Below are positions 1 through 7,009 of a stretch of DNA of 9,329 bases, piece by piece. The notes beneath the pieces are model-generated. The model was not told the origin of the DNA and did no database searches. It worked only from the letters and a program-made list of their open reading frames with translations. The translations under genes were made by a program, and so were the position numbers. Every line of letters begins with the position of its first letter. The first letter of the stretch is position 1. Origin of the DNA: Candidatus Zixiibacteriota bacterium (lineage in GTDB: Bacteria > Zixibacteria > MSB-5A5 > GN15 > PGXB01); NCBI GenBank assembly GCA_024230695.1, contig JAAERC010000449.1, positions 1-9,329 on the forward strand, given 5' to 3'.

Positions 1-1
1 C

Positions 2-727
2 TGTGCCGGGGATTTCGATAATGATGGTGATTTGGACCTGTTTATAACTTCGAACCCATTAAATTTCCTTTGGCTTAATAACAACGATGGTACCTTTATT
101 AAGGTAGCCAGTGGGGATATAGTAACAGATACCGCATGGTCACATGGCGCCGCATGTAGTGATTATGATCATGATGGCGATCTTGATATATATGTTGCCA
201 ATTGGAGCGATGACAATAATTTCTTATATCAAAATATTGGAAATACTAATAACTGGTTAAATATAAAATGTGTTGGAATAATTTCTAATAAATCAGCTAT
301 TGGATCAAAAGTCCGCTTGAAAGCCGTTATTAATGATTCCCCAACGTGGCTATTACGGGAGATATCGACGCAAACTGGTTGTTGGGGTCAAAATAGCCTT
401 GATGTTCATTTTGGTTTAGGCGATGCAACTATAATAGATTCAATAAAAATAGAATGGCCGAGCGGACAAATAACCGATATTCTAACTGATGTCACACCGA
501 ATCAATTTATTACAATAACTGAAACGATCTGCGGAGATGTAAATGAGGATCAGGATATTGACATCTTAGATATTGTCTATTTAATAAATTACAAATACAA
601 AGCAGGCCCGTCGGTCGTTCCAGAATATGTGGCTGATGTCAATAGCGATGAAAACATAGATATATTGGATATAGTGCATTTAATAAATTTTAAATATAAG
701 GGCGGTCCAAAGCCGGATTGCCTGTAA
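2..727 (+). CDS. Secreted FG-GAP/VCBS propeller protein with ASPIC/UnbV domain and C-terminal dockerin (5' end missing)
   Basis: The reading frame is open from the window edge, so the true start and any signal peptide lie upstream; 241 residues are visible. Residues 1-80 hold two FG-GAP/VCBS-type calcium loops, DFDNDGDLD and DYDHDGDLD, as in integrin-like propellers. Residues about 80-175 match the ASPIC/UnbV domain: NWLNIK, then a SAIGSKVRL stretch, HFGLGDA and IEWPSG. From Cys-Gly-Asp onward a two-repeat dockerin follows; both loops (DVNEDQDIDILD, DVNSDENIDILD) keep all the expected Asp/Asn ligands, and the chain ends in Cys-Leu. Such CRTAC1-like proteins are exported and often bind surfaces or partners; no catalytic motif is seen. 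It converges on the anti-sigma gene, with 232 bp between the stops. Domain calls are confident; the biological role is unknown. Confidence 0.92.
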   Translation, partial: CAGDFDNDGDLDLFITSNPLNFLWLNNNDGTFIKVASGDIVTDTAWSHGAACSDYDHDGDLDIYVANWSDDNNFLYQNIGNTNNWLNIKCVGIISNKSAIGSKVRLKAVINDSPTWLLREISTQTGCWGQNSLDVHFGLGDATIIDSIKIEWPSGQITDILTDVTPNQFITITETICGDVNEDQDIDILDIVYLINYKYKAGPSVVPEYVADVNSDENIDILDIVHLINFKYKGGPKPDCL

Positions 728-750
728 ATATGATATTGATTGATATAAAA

Positions 751-804
751 TTGGCGTCCCTTAATTGATGAACTTCGAAATTATTTGAGGGGGACAGCTT
801 AAGT
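751..804 (+). repeat. Interspersed intergenic repeat, copy 1
   Basis: This copy begins 24 nt after the stop of the left-edge dockerin gene. Its first 38 bases match 8849-8886 at 36 of 38 positions. The next 6 bases differ completely (a G-run here), then CAGCTTAAGT aligns with CAGTTTAGGT without a gap. GTCCC near the left end can pair with GGGAC at 791-795, and the middle contains the palindrome TTCGAA. There is no coding potential. It may be a short REP/MITE-like mobile remnant; that is an inference. Confidence 0.75.
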
Positions 805-959
805 AAAAAATCTATCAGATGGGTTGATTAGCTGGATTATTAAACTTGTCAATTAATTCTCGATAAAGGTCTATGTATAATAGTTGGTTAAATCTGCTTA
901 GATTCTGGATTCAGCCATATTTATAAATTGAAATTTGCATAATAATGATATTTACATAA

Positions 960-3242
960 TTATGAAGCATTATTCAAATATGTCAGTCGTGATTTGGCAT
1001 CGTTGATCTCTTTGATATCCCAGTCAGCATCTTTCCATATTTCAACAAAATATGTGTATTGTTCTATGGCCAAGCGATATTGCCCCAAACCCTCATAGGC
1101 ACGACCAAGATAATAATGCATTTTGGCATTCCATATAGGAAAATCTGTTCGTCTATAGTTTTGATTTTTTAACTGCTTTTTCAATTCAGATATCGCATCT
1201 GCATATTGTTTGAACTCAACATAGGCTACGGCCAATAAATATCTACTCTCAAAATCATGATTGGGGCCAATCTTATCACTGGCGGTTCGTAAGTGTAGAA
1301 CTGCTTCTTCGTACTGTTTGCGCTGAATGTTGATATAACCAGATATATAATAATACCTGTATTGATTCAATGTTGTAGTGTCAATATCCTGCTTGAACTG
1401 TTCAAGACAACTATCTGCTTTTGCAGCATGCCCCAATTGATTCAATAGTCCGGTATTTAATAGGTAATAATCAATTTGTCGAAAATCTGATAACGAATCT
1501 ACTGATTTTGATATAGTTTCCAATTCTTGATAGGCCAATTGCGGTTCTTTTTCGATCAGAATATTTGCTTTGGTTAAAATAATACTTTCTGCATTGACAG
1601 ATGTCATAATACCCTGGTCAACCAAAGAAAGTGCTTCATCAAGCGTTTCAATAGCCTTTTCGAACTTACCCTCGGCTACAAACATATTGGCGGAAATATT
1701 GGCCGGAAAGGGATCATCATGTTCATTTGCCCATCCGGAATACTCCCAATGTCTTGCCCGATCAAAATCGCGAATTAATTGATACATCACTCCCAATTTT
1801 GAATAGGTAAAACTAAAGAAGGGTCTAATTTCCATAGCCTTTAAATATGATTCAATTGCATTTTCAAATTCGCCCATTTCGGTATAAATGTCACCGCGAG
1901 TATCATATGGATTCGGTTCATCTGGACAAATAGCGGTATACATATCATTGGCCCAGAGAGCATTTTTATAATCACCAAGATCAATGAATATGTAACACAT
2001 ATTATTATATGCAAGTTTATGATATGGATCGATCCTGATTGTACGATAATAGTAATCAAGGGCCTTTTGATTATTGCGAATTCTCGATTGAATTCGAGCA
2101 TACCAATAATAGGCTCTGGCATCATAAGGATAACTCTTAATTAAATTATCCATTTCACTGAAAAATGAATCGGTATTGTCTTTAAGTAAAAATGCCAAAG
2201 CTTTAATATAGTATTGCTCCTGTCGACTACTGTTATTGATATATTTTATGGCATTATTGATATGTATTGTATCTGCAAAATAGGCCAAATAATAATAGGC
2301 CATTGCAAATGTAGAATCATACGAGATTGCATTAAGAAAACAGGATTCAGCCTCGGCTATTGAAAACTGTTCATAATAATCGATACCATGAAGATAATTT
2401 CGATAGGCCTCAGGAGATCGAGTGGTGATGTCAGAAACAGAAAGTATATTATTTTGGTCAATATCAGTATCCGGTAAAATATCAGTTTTAACCGAGTCCG
2501 TCATTTTATCAATGATCGAGAATAGATCATTTGTGGCTTTGCCGGTGAGATATTCATTGGTGACAGTATCGCCGGTTGATGTATTAAGCATTATTACATT
2601 GATTGCTAGTTTTGGATCGCTCTGATCAATATTGCCTATTATAACCCAATTAGCTTTAGCTTTCTCCGCAACTCTGAGGGCTAAATCCGCGTCAAATTCC
2701 TCAATTTTCTGCATATCCAAATATTCAATAATATCAGAAACATGTTGAGTCGTAAGAATTGTTAATTGATTAGATTCAGAAAGATTAGTTGAAAGTAATT
2801 TTGTAGCGGCATTTCCAAGCCATTGATTTGCAGATTCATTGGAAGAAATCGGAAGGATAGCTATCCTATTTGCTCCGGCAATAGCGGTTTTATCTGGAGC
2901 AATTTCAATATTCCATGGTTTAAAAAGAAGAATTACAAATAAAGCCGCCGTACTCCAGACAATTTTGTTCGTCCACCAGCGTGATTTTACTATAGTTGGA
3001 GTTGACATAGCCTCATTCGAATCATTTGTTTCATCAGATTCTACCAGCTTTGCCACTTCAGTTTGAATGGTTTTTGAGTGAAGCAAATGAGCCGATGTTT
3101 CAGTAAAACTTTCAACTTCAGAAGCACAGTATTCACACTCTATTAAGTGCTGTTCAAATAAATCAGTATCTTTATCAGATAACAAATCAAGAAGATACCG
3201 ATCTCGTTCTTTTCCAATATTCTTATCTATACACTCGCTCAT
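960..3242 (-). CDS. Transmembrane anti-sigma factor with zinc-finger, TolB-like and TPR domains
   Basis: This 760-residue protein probably holds the adjacent ECF sigma factor inactive until an extracytoplasmic signal arrives. Residues 1-45 form a zinc-finger anti-sigma (ZAS) motif: H32-x3-C36-x2-C39, with C4 a likely fourth ligand. One hydrophobic segment, about 89-110 (WWTNKIVW to LLFKPW), is the only membrane span, placing the rest outside the cytoplasm. Residues about 126-255 start with RIAILPISS and resemble the TolB-N/FlgO-like domain found ahead of TPRs in bacterial regulators. From about 275 to the end there are many tyrosine-rich TPR units, for example around YTEMGEFENAIESYLKAMEIRP. 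The ATG lies 2 nt after the sigma stop, and its ribosome site (GGGAG, 3253-3257) is inside the sigma gene, so translation is probably coupled. Domains are clear; the anti-sigma role is inferred from ZAS plus synteny. Confidence 0.9.
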   Translation of the reverse strand: MSECIDKNIGKERDRYLLDLLSDKDTDLFEQHLIECEYCASEVESFTETSAHLLHSKTIQTEVAKLVESDETNDSNEAMSTPTIVKSRWWTNKIVWSTAALFVILLFKPWNIEIAPDKTAIAGANRIAILPISSNESANQWLGNAATKLLSTNLSESNQLTILTTQHVSDIIEYLDMQKIEEFDADLALRVAEKAKANWVIIGNIDQSDPKLAINVIMLNTSTGDTVTNEYLTGKATNDLFSIIDKMTDSVKTDILPDTDIDQNNILSVSDITTRSPEAYRNYLHGIDYYEQFSIAEAESCFLNAISYDSTFAMAYYYLAYFADTIHINNAIKYINNSSRQEQYYIKALAFLLKDNTDSFFSEMDNLIKSYPYDARAYYWYARIQSRIRNNQKALDYYYRTIRIDPYHKLAYNNMCYIFIDLGDYKNALWANDMYTAICPDEPNPYDTRGDIYTEMGEFENAIESYLKAMEIRPFFSFTYSKLGVMYQLIRDFDRARHWEYSGWANEHDDPFPANISANMFVAEGKFEKAIETLDEALSLVDQGIMTSVNAESIILTKANILIEKEPQLAYQELETISKSVDSLSDFRQIDYYLLNTGLLNQLGHAAKADSCLEQFKQDIDTTTLNQYRYYYISGYINIQRKQYEEAVLHLRTASDKIGPNHDFESRYLLAVAYVEFKQYADAISELKKQLKNQNYRRTDFPIWNAKMHYYLGRAYEGLGQYRLAIEQYTYFVEIWKDADWDIKEINDAKSRLTYLNNAS

Positions 3243-3244
3243 GA

Positions 3245-3778
3245 CTAATTTTCTCCCTTATTCAAGCAAGATAATAGAGCCTTTCTTGCTCTGTGAAGCA
3301 AAACATAAGCGTTATTATAATTTATACTCATCTTAGCGCAAATCTCTTCAAATGTAAAACCAAGATGCCTCAGATTTAGTACTCTTAAGTATCTTTTATC
3401 TGTTGCGGATAATTTTTTTAAACATTTTGCCAACCGTAGGTTAAACAACGGGGAAGTTTCAAAATAAGCATTTATTCCTGTTTCCTTGCTCATTTCCTGT
3501 GTTATCCTTCGCTCTTTATTGCGCTTCTTCATATACTGTATAGCCTGTCGGCGAATAATAGTCTGCGCCCATGCCATAAAGCTTGTATGCACCTCAAGCT
3601 TATGATATGTTTTTAATACGCTCATAGCAGCATCATGAGCGGCATCGTTGGCAGCGTCCCTTTCTCCTATAATATGAGAAGCAATAAGTTTGAATCTTAC
3701 AAGAAGAATTGAAAAAAGTTCTTTTTCTGCTTCGGTATTTCCCGTTTTGGCCTCAATAAAGAGCTCATTTATGTCCAA
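3245..3778 (-). CDS. ECF-type RNA polymerase sigma factor
   Basis: A 177-residue sigma70-family protein with only regions 2 and 4, the ECF layout and usual length. Region 2 covers about residues 10-92, with the aromatic FMAWAQTIIRRQAIQYMKKR stretch (67-86) that melts and reads the -10 element. Region 4 covers about 120-172 and contains the helix-turn-helix LGFTFEEICAKMSINYNNAY followed by LLHRARKALL. I chose the TTG at 3778 because GGGAG sits 5 nt upstream of it. An in-frame TTG at 3790 would add four residues but would swallow that ribosome site. No ATG is available in frame near this end. It is followed after 2 nt by the zinc-finger anti-sigma gene, the classic sigma/anti-sigma pairing. The divergently transcribed export operon is the nearest candidate target. 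Confidence 0.93.
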   Translation of the reverse strand: MDINELFIEAKTGNTEAEKELFSILLVRFKLIASHIIGERDAANDAAHDAAMSVLKTYHKLEVHTSFMAWAQTIIRRQAIQYMKKRNKERRITQEMSKETGINAYFETSPLFNLRLAKCLKKLSATDKRYLRVLNLRHLGFTFEEICAKMSINYNNAYVLLHRARKALLSCLNKGEN

Positions 3779-3805
3779 AAATACTCCCAATCATAAATAA
3801 TACAG

Positions 3806-3833
3806 AATATATACATCTTAAATCGATTCGCAA
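3806..3833 (-). promoter_or_regulatory. Candidate sigma70-type promoter for the sigma/anti-sigma pair
   Basis: Reading the minus strand, TTGCGA (3833-3828) is followed after 16 nt by TATATT (3811-3806). Transcription would start near 3799, about 20 nt upstream of the TTG start and just before its GGGAG ribosome site. Spacing and position are good, but in AT-rich DNA a match of this quality can arise by chance. On the plus strand of this 176-bp divergent region I saw no equally good promoter for the export operon. Confidence 0.4.
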
Positions 3834-3966
3834 AGAAAATTCTATTTGTTGGAATATCGGTTGGATTGTTAAGAGTTTTTGTCATTTTCACAAAATAAAT
3901 ATTTCTGGTAAGAAATCGAATTCTGAATACTCCTGCATTATAAGTAACACTTCATAGGAGGGATTT

Positions 3967-5232
3967 ATGAAACTATATGCTTGTTGTGTGGTCTTTCTAA
4001 TTATATGGGCACCGGCCTTGAGCGTCAATGGCCAAACTCTGTTTGACAACCCTGAGCATGCAGAATACGATGCCATAAATAACCGGCATCTTGTCTCGAG
4101 CGCATTAAACTATTCAATAATTGCAATTGATAATGAAGGTGTTCAAAGCACTTACTTATCAAATCTGGGAGCGTATATCTTTGGAATTCATATTTCAGAA
4201 TACACTTTGTATGTCGGCGATTTCCATGGCCGAGTAAGAGCGTTCGATCTAAATAGCAAAAATTATTTATGGGAGGTGACTCTACCTGGCGCAAACATGA
4301 TTATGGGGATAGTAACAGATAATGCAGGATTTATATACGCCATTAATAATAATGGATATACCAGCAGTCTATTCAAAATCGATCCCAGTGATCAATCCTA
4401 CGAAGTATTTGTTGGAAACGGACTACCGGAGTTTCCCAATGATTTAGCGTATGATGAACCTAACAACCGGCTACTTCTGGTCGGAATTCAAGTAGATTCT
4501 CCTATACTTGGAATTGGTCTTGATGATGCCTCGTTAACTTCAGTTGTTACTCCCCCTGAATTTGAAAGGGCGGGAATTACAATAGATAATGACCGTAACG
4601 TATATATTACCTCGTGGTATGAGGGTTTGGTTTACAAATATGACCAGACCTTTACAAATCCGCCTATACTTGTGTCGGAAGGTCATGGTACAATAACGGG
4701 GACAGGTTTGGGATATAATAATATTGATAATATTTTGGCCGTACCCGTTATGTCTGATAATCGAGTTGACTTTGTTTCTCTTCTGGATACTGATGATGAT
4801 GCCATAATTGATTATTCGGATAATTGCCCAAATGATCCCAACTTTGGTCAATTGGACAGTGATGAAGACGGCGAAGGGGATATTTGTGATGGATGTCCGG
4901 AAGATTTTAATCCATTACATGAAGATACTGATGAAGATGGCATTGAAGATGTCTGCGATAATTGTCCAGAACACAGTAATCCAGGACAAGAAGATACTAA
5001 TGAAAACGGCGTTGGTGATCCTTGCGATTATGTCTGCGGAGATATTGATGGAATCTCCGGAATAAATATCCTTGATGTAGTCTTTCTTATTAATAATCTC
5101 TATAAATCCGGTCCTGACTCTGATCCTATAGAATCAGCCGACGTCAACCATGATCTAACTATTAATATTCTTGATGTGGTATACTTGATAAACAACTTAT
5201 ACAAAGCCGGACCAGCACCAATATGTTCCTAA
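3967..5232 (+). CDS. Secreted beta-propeller protein with thrombospondin type-3 repeats and dockerin
   Basis: This 421-residue exported protein starts at an ATG with AGGAGG 5 nt upstream. Residues 1-22 form a signal peptide ending near VNG/QT. Residues about 24-273 are an SMP-30/NHL-like propeller, with repeated units of the form GITIDNDRNVYITSW and NILAVPVMSDNRVDF; no complete set of lactonase catalytic residues could be recognised. Residues 274-356 are an Asp- and Cys-rich thrombospondin type-3 stretch (DTDEDGIEDVCDNCP and relatives), a calcium-filled stalk. Residues 357-421 are a dockerin; its first loop, DIDGISGINILD, has Ile where the fifth-position ligand should be, while the second, DVNHDLTINILD, is intact. 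It is the first gene of the plus-strand operon and is paralogous to the next gene in its propeller half. Substrate or partner is unknown. Confidence 0.92.
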   Translation: MKLYACCVVFLIIWAPALSVNGQTLFDNPEHAEYDAINNRHLVSSALNYSIIAIDNEGVQSTYLSNLGAYIFGIHISEYTLYVGDFHGRVRAFDLNSKNYLWEVTLPGANMIMGIVTDNAGFIYAINNNGYTSSLFKIDPSDQSYEVFVGNGLPEFPNDLAYDEPNNRLLLVGIQVDSPILGIGLDDASLTSVVTPPEFERAGITIDNDRNVYITSWYEGLVYKYDQTFTNPPILVSEGHGTITGTGLGYNNIDNILAVPVMSDNRVDFVSLLDTDDDAIIDYSDNCPNDPNFGQLDSDEDGEGDICDGCPEDFNPLHEDTDEDGIEDVCDNCPEHSNPGQEDTNENGVGDPCDYVCGDIDGISGINILDVVFLINNLYKSGPDSDPIESADVNHDLTINILDVVYLINNLYKAGPAPICS

Positions 5233-5266
5233 GCAAACTAAATTAGAAAATAAATTGGAGAGATTT

Positions 5267-7009
5267 ATGAAAAAGTTGACAATAACAATAGTATTGATAT
5301 TGCTATCATCGTCCACTTGGGCGCAAAATTTGGTTGTTGGACCAGAGAGTGTTATATTTGATGAGGTAAGGAATCGATATATCGTAGCCAACTGGGATGG
5401 TGGAACTATATCATTGATAGATTCACTCGGGCGACATAGTTTTTTAGCTACTGGTATCAATGAACCAGGAGGACTATGTATTTCTGGAGATACACTCTGG
5501 TTTGCCGCTGACAGCCCCAACAGAGTTCTTGCTTTGGATATAATCACTGGAGATACTTTACTTGTTTCGTTGCCGACTATCTCAACTCCAAATGATTTTT
5601 TTGACAGCATCATGCTTGATACATCGGGAAATGCATACATCACAGTTTGTCAAGGAGGAAATATTTATGGACAAATATACAAGATGAATATATCAACTCT
5701 AACATGGACCATTTTTGCTGATGCCGGTATTCAATTCCCACAAACTATGAGATTTATTCCTGAAGATAATTCTTTGATAATGAATTCGGCCGCAAATGGT
5801 CCGGCACGTATATCTAAAATAAATATCGCCACTTCTACTGTCACTCATTTAGTAGAATCATCCTTAGATCTAACAATGGACGGTGTAACATTTGATGATT
5901 TTGGAAATACTTATGTTTCATCATGGGGATATAACGCCGCTTATCGTTTTAATAGTACATATGATGATCCGCCAGAAATGATCGCTAATGGATTCAATGG
6001 TCCAACGTCCTTATATTACAATAAATATGACAATGTTTTGGCGGTACCTGATATTAGTAATAATAGAATCGTATTTATTCCAATGTATGTCGATTTTGAT
6101 ACGGATGTCATATATGGCTGGCCGCCTTTTGATGTTAATTTTACTGCTAATTCTGATTTGACAGTTGATTCATGGTCATGGAATTTTGATGATGGCCAGA
6201 TTTCGGCCGCACAATCTCCAACACATTCATTTACTCAACCGGGAGTACATATTGTAAACCTGGAGATCAATGCCGAAGACAAAACGATAAATAGAAAACA
6301 TTATATTGCCGCTTTGGCTGATACTCTGTATTCGCCAAATATCAGCATTTTCGACGGAAACACCATATTGGAAATCGACATATTTGCGTCCAATGCTGTA
6401 CCTGTTGATTATTTTAATATACCAATAGAATATTCGGCGGAATTTAGTCTCGTTTATGATTCATTTAATATTACCGGGTGCCGTACTGAGTATTTTGATA
6501 AGATACAAGAATTGCATGCCGATGGATCAAACAACAGAAGATATATAAACCTTAGTATTCAGGATCAATCATTACCGATTCTTGAACCCGGAATAGGGCC
6601 TGTTTTAAAACTATATTTTACTGTTCCATCATCAATTTCCAGTGGTAAATCAATAACAATCAATGTTGATGGGTACTCAACTGATTACTCTGATAAACTA
6701 CCTTTTTTTGACAGTCCTTTTACAGGTGATAGATATTCCCCGGAAATAAAAGAAGGAGCAATTACGATATTATCTTGCGGTGATGTTGACTTAACTGGCA
6801 CTGTTGATATTCTGGATATTGTATTTCTTATTAACAATCTATATAAATCAGGCCCAGCCCCAAACCCGATTGAATTGGCTGATGTTAATAACGATGTCCT
6901 AATTAATATTCTTGATATCGTGTATTTGATAAACTCGATATACAAATCCGGACCTGTGCCAGTGTGTTCATGGAAAGGGGGTGCTTCAAATGATTTTGCT
7001 ATACAATAA
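5267..7009 (+). CDS. Secreted beta-propeller protein with PKD, cohesin-like and dockerin domains
   Basis: A 580-residue exported protein. I chose the ATG at 5267 (MKKLTITI..., GGAG 6 nt upstream), which gives a textbook signal peptide cleaved after about residue 19; an in-frame TTG at 5255 would precede the ribosome site. Residues about 21-272 are a propeller paralogous to the preceding protein: GVTFDDFGNTYVSSW and DNVLAVPDISNNRIVF align with its counterparts. Residues about 274-349 are a PKD domain (WSWNFDDG, SPTHSFTQPGVHIVNLEI). Residues about 354-500 resemble a cohesin/CBM-like beta sandwich (ILEIDIFASN, LKLYFTVPS). The dockerin starts at C504; its first loop has Thr at the fifth position. 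After the usual Cys-Ser end there are 12 extra residues, WKGGASNDFAIQ, from a probable lost stop. It lies 34 nt after the previous gene and overlaps the next by 20 nt. The cohesin-like call is the least certain. Confidence 0.9.
   Translation: MKKLTITIVLILLSSSTWAQNLVVGPESVIFDEVRNRYIVANWDGGTISLIDSLGRHSFLATGINEPGGLCISGDTLWFAADSPNRVLALDIITGDTLLVSLPTISTPNDFFDSIMLDTSGNAYITVCQGGNIYGQIYKMNISTLTWTIFADAGIQFPQTMRFIPEDNSLIMNSAANGPARISKINIATSTVTHLVESSLDLTMDGVTFDDFGNTYVSSWGYNAAYRFNSTYDDPPEMIANGFNGPTSLYYNKYDNVLAVPDISNNRIVFIPMYVDFDTDVIYGWPPFDVNFTANSDLTVDSWSWNFDDGQISAAQSPTHSFTQPGVHIVNLEINAEDKTINRKHYIAALADTLYSPNISIFDGNTILEIDIFASNAVPVDYFNIPIEYSAEFSLVYDSFNITGCRTEYFDKIQELHADGSNNRRYINLSIQDQSLPILEPGIGPVLKLYFTVPSSISSGKSITINVDGYSTDYSDKLPFFDSPFTGDRYSPEIKEGAITILSCGDVDLTGTVDILDIVFLINNLYKSGPAPNPIELADVNNDVLINILDIVYLINSIYKSGPVPVCSWKGGASNDFAIQ

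Noticed and set aside
751..804. Decayed tRNA, because of GGCGTCCC, an internal TTCGAA resembling a T-loop, and a GGGGGAC end
   Set aside because: The segment is too short, no cloverleaf arms can be paired, and the two copies share primary sequence rather than compensatory structure.
1570..3066. Open frames on the plus strand inside the anti-sigma gene
   Set aside because: They lie opposite a well-supported domain-rich gene, show no recognisable family and no ribosome sites; they are shadows of its codons.
3841..3966. ECF-type promoter for the export operon (GGAAT at 3851, TTGTCA at 3879)
   Set aside because: No -10 element lies at an acceptable distance from either box: GGAAT to the next GTC is 23 nt, and TTGTCA has no match at 16-18 nt.
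4025..4851. Minus-strand open frames opposite the first propeller gene
   Set aside because: Low-complexity translations with no family resemblance, fully inside a confident plus-strand gene.
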